Origin: Chryseobacterium ureilyticum
GTDB taxonomy: Bacteria; Bacteroidota; Bacteroidia; Flavobacteriales; Weeksellaceae
Length of the DNA: 64,000 nucleotides
NCBI RefSeq assembly: GCF_900156735.1
Contig: NZ_FTOL01000014.1
Coordinates: 28,315 to 92,314, forward strand
Direction: 5' to 3'
In this document: in pieces, positions 61,528 to 64,000 of the stretch
How the letters are laid out: each line of letters starts with the position of its first letter
Position numbering within the stretch: the first letter of the stretch is position 1
Notes under the pieces: generated by a model
The model's database searches: none
What the model was told of the DNA's origin: nothing
The model's input: only the letters and a program-made list of their open reading frames with translations
Translations under genes and position numbers: made by a program

Positions 61528-62471
61528 TTATGAACCTGACCCAGTTCCTTTCTTTTCTTGATTTCCAGTTCTCGCATTTGGCTGAACCTGAAAGTTATTC
61601 CAACTAACATTCTGAAACCATTTTACTGGATTTACACCTTGATCTGTTCTTTGTATTAATGGCTTTAAATAAGGGGTCATAGAATCATCAATGTTAGTGT
61701 GCCCTGTTCCTGTCATTGTTGCTTTTATAGAGGTTTGACCAGTAACAGTTTTTGAACCACCATCTCCAGAAAACATATTTTTATCAGCACTTAAGCTAAT
61801 AATATTTTGAACATTACCTCCTAAACTTGCAGAATATGGATCTGAACTATAAGCAGTTCCTCCTCCTGCATTTACAGATACAGGCTCCATTGTTAAGACT
61901 AGATTAATATTTTCAGTTGTTGAACTTGCTGCATTAAGAATATCTTTCCCTCCTAAACTATGTCCTATCATTATAACATTCCCATCAGGATTTACGCTTC
62001 TGTAATTACTAATAGTTTGAGTCATATGAGTGGCAGCCAAACCACTATCAGTTCCTGTATAAGCTGCAACTGCTATACTACTCCTCAAATTATTTTTAAG
62101 ACTAGCTATTGTAGATTTTTAGGAAGATTGGAATAAAGGGTATTCGTTCCACTTCCAACACCATTTCCATTTCTTCCATCAGCTCTTCCTAACCCTAAAA
62201 CAACTAAAGTCAACTGATTTTTATTAAAATTATCTGCTGGAACAGCTTCTAATCCTTCTAATTCTTTATGAGACGTTACTTTATTTTCAGAAAAATTATA
62301 ATGAGATTGATAAGCATATTTTTCAGAAAGCGGGTCAACATTGAAAAACCTTCCCACATCTGGCATGTAATTTCGCCATTTAAAACTGTAGAATCCTGTC
62401 TCCTGTAATCTCTTGTCTTTGGTACTTGTAATTATAAAGCTATCTATTGGTAGCTCTTGTATTACCAACAT
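61528..62471 (-). pseudogene. Broken Rhs cassette with GHSLGG alpha/beta-hydrolase (lipase-like) toxin tip
   Basis: The 5' frame (62471-62106, 121 codons) has a damaged Rhs core ('RLQETGFYSFKWRNYMPDVG', 'FFNVDPLSEKYAYQSHYNFS') and a start of a toxin 'LTLVVLGLGRADGRNG'. The 3' frame (62088-61528) continues the toxin with 'GNVIMIGHSLGGKDILNAAS' (nucleophile Ser in GHSLGG, at 61948-61965), 'VLTMEPVSVNAGG' and 'TGHTNIDDSMTPYL' (possible catalytic His). One extra A in the A5 run (62116-62120 on the plus strand) would rejoin them. The core also has a 1-base shift before the 'LQETG' motif. Likely inactive, or a sequencing error in a homopolymer. Confidence 0.7.
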
Positions 62472-63022
62472 TCATAATGATCAGTCCATTTTTTATTTTC
62501 AATAATTTTAGCTTTATCAAACTTAAAGTAATATTTGGCAATTGACCCACAATATTTGGGACTCCCTTGAAAAAAGGGTACAACATCAATTCTTAATTGA
62601 TTATCTTTAATTTCAGAAAATATAGCAGCATTTAATGGTCCATTTGGAATTCCTTGATATTGTACAACAGTTTTAAATACGGTTTTAAATTGTGCATTCA
62701 TTTCCCAATTACTATTCATATTTTTGCCAGATAACTCTTTAAGATCTTCATCTTTTCTTAAAGGTTTTATTTCATCTTTTTCTGATAAAATATTCTTATA
62801 AAAATTGCTAGAATCATTTTTATCTAAAGGATAGGGATAGATTGAATCATAAATATATAACCCTGAAACATCTTTTCCAAATTCTTTTATTGAAACTTCT
62901 TTACCGATAAAATCCTTACTTACAATTGCATATGCTTCATTATACATTGTTTTTGCTTGAGAGTTACAACCGATAAACGTAACAAGAGCTATACAGTATA
63001 CAAGTACTTGATAAGTTTTCAT
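62462..63022 (-). CDS. Immunity lipoprotein candidate of the peptidase-like cassette
   Basis: A 186-residue lipoprotein (signal ends 'LVTFIGC', C19) with a mixed alpha/beta mature part ('AYAIVSKDFIGKEVSIKEFG', 'FKTVFKTVVQYQGIPNGP', 'LRIDVVPFFQGSPKYC'). Its placement outside the cytosol fits a toxin that acts in the periplasm. It begins 23 bases after the toxin stop. The start of the next cassette's fragment overlaps its last codons by 10 bases. Role inferred. Confidence 0.7.
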   Translation of the reverse strand: MKTYQVLVYCIALVTFIGCNSQAKTMYNEAYAIVSKDFIGKEVSIKEFGKDVSGLYIYDSIYPYPLDKNDSSNFYKNILSEKDEIKPLRKDEDLKELSGKNMNSNWEMNAQFKTVFKTVVQYQGIPNGPLNAAIFSEIKDNQLRIDVVPFFQGSPKYCGSIAKYYFKFDKAKIIENKKWTDHYECW

Positions 63023-63045
63023 TTTATATTTTTGTATTAAGTTTA

Positions 63046-64000
63046 TTATTTTCGAGGAATTTTAATATATAAATCTGTTTTAGGATCAACTTTCAATGGC
63101 CCTTTAGAGTATGCCTCACTACTAAATGCACTAAAGTTAATACCTCCTGAATCCATTGGAGAATAAGATTTTCGTTGACCGAACGGTAGTTTAAACCCTT
63201 TCGAATTATCTAATTCAGTTCTAATTACATTAATGACTTTTTTTTCGTTATCACCTTGCATACCATATATAGATGTTGCAGAATATTCTTTTCCGTCATC
63301 TCCAACAAATCCATCTATTAAATTATTATATTTATGGCTTACTTCATGAAGAGTGGTCATTCCATATCCCATCGTTAAAGGATTTAAAGATTGACTAGCA
63401 CCATTTATAAAACCATCTATTTGATTAGTATTTATATTTAAGTCAAAAACTTGTGTATAGCCTGCTTTTCCATCAATTGTTTCTCCTCTACCCTGAATTT
63501 CTTGTATAGATGACCCTCTTGTATTATCTGAATTAATCTGATAGTCAGTTCTGTGATTATCAATAGCACCTTTCAACATATCACGAGCTGTCTTACTTCC
63601 TCCCATATCAGAAGACTCTTTGTAACTCAGTTTCCCATTATCACCTACAGATAATTTCAATCCTGTTTCTTTTTCTAAATCACTTACAATTTTATTTTGT
63701 GTATCAGCAGAAATACTTTTCCCAAATGTTATATCATAGTTTTGCATTCCATCCGGGTCAATAAATCTAATTGGATTATTGTAGGCATAGGTGTAAGTAC
63801 TCCATCTTCTCGAAGTTTCAGCAAGAGGATCCATAACACCCCATCTTCCCAGGTCAGGCATATACATCCTTGCTCCATAATCATACATTCCAGTCTCTTA
63901 CAACCCCTTCCTGTTGTACTTATAATTCATATAGTTTGCTGAAGGTTACTAATCGTATCTAGCAGGTTTGCCTTCTTCAAAAACAATATCTTCAAGACGA
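63046..64000 (-). pseudogene. Rhs cassette with HExxH peptidase-like toxin tip, core interrupted by stops, running off the window
   Basis: From ATG at 63888 it gives 280 residues: core end 'MYDYGARMYMPDLGRWGVMD', 'NNPIRFIDPDG' and a long tip with 'TTLHEVSHKYNN' (HEVSH at 63334-63348), consistent with a zinc peptidase. The tip ends '...KTDLYIKIPRK'. Upstream the core frame continues ('YMNYKYN', 'RLEDIVFEEGKPARYD') but is cut by TAA at 63898-63900 and by TAG-TAA at 63946-63951. It is therefore an orphan or decayed core piece, not the main rhs gene. The immunity lipoprotein gene follows. Confidence 0.7.

Noticed and set aside
55948..64000. The cassette array considered as an insertion-sequence or transposon island
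   Set aside because: No transposase, integrase, terminal inverted repeats or target-site duplication seen. Repeats are Rhs core and XRE units, consistent with homologous recombination.
1..64000. tRNA, rRNA, riboswitch or CRISPR array
   Set aside because: Reading the intergenic stretches showed no tRNA-like T-loop or acceptor pairs, no rRNA-like sequence, and no regularly spaced repeats. A covariance-model scan would be decisive.

Overview
The window looks like chromosomal DNA of a member of the Bacteroidota, most likely family Weeksellaceae close to Chryseobacterium. The evidence is the AT-rich base composition, SusC/SusD outer-membrane pairs, FecI/FecR signalling genes, OMP_b-brl-type TonB receptors, type IX secretion (T9SS) C-terminal sorting domains, promoters of the Bacteroidota form (TTTG then TAnnTTTG) and lack of strong Shine-Dalgarno sites. 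No rRNA, tRNA, CRISPR array or transposase gene was recognised.
Layout: 1-4.06 kb holds the end of a dicarboxylate (DASS) transporter followed at once by sdhCAB, so C4-dicarboxylate uptake sits beside succinate oxidation. 4.1-6.2 kb has a membrane protein and a nucleoid-associated NA37 protein. 6.65-13.7 kb is a self-contained nutrient locus: ECF sigma factor, FecR anti-sigma factor, a hairpin, SusC, SusD and a secreted glycerophosphodiesterase. 14.0-15.3 kb is an odd set of two alternating pairs (tiny membrane protein plus small helical protein). 15.3-20.1 kb has lipoproteins, a SUKH-like protein, an ankyrin protein and small membrane proteins. 20.3-27.4 kb is an iron-acquisition region (PepSY membrane protein, two TonB-dependent receptors, DUF4374 lipoprotein) bracketed by two almost identical 17-bp palindromes that look like Fur-type operators. 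27.8-32.1 kb has small exported proteins, an SRPBCC protein and a divergent HxlR/DUF3291 pair. Then come dnaK, a T9SS-exported M43 metalloprotease, an outer-membrane barrel, overlapping polyphosphate kinase and exopolyphosphatase genes, and a very large T9SS-sorted protein.
44.5-51.1 kb is a five-gene RND efflux operon with a cysteine-rich protein at each end. 51.2-52.7 kb encodes Fe-S cluster proteins (Mrp, Nfu). 53.4-55.8 kb is another outer-membrane receptor.
55.9-64.0 kb is the most unusual part: a tandem graveyard of displaced Rhs toxin-immunity cassettes, all on the minus strand. Each has a short piece of conserved Rhs core, a unique toxin tip and a following immunity gene. Five cassettes are visible (RNase-like, RelE-like, type-44-like, lipase-like and HExxH peptidase-like tips). 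Two copies of an XRE regulator are inserted antisense between cassettes, one of them broken by an 8-nt deletion. The predicted location of each immunity protein matches the likely target compartment of its toxin. The parent full-length Rhs gene is not in the window and would be expected beyond the right edge.
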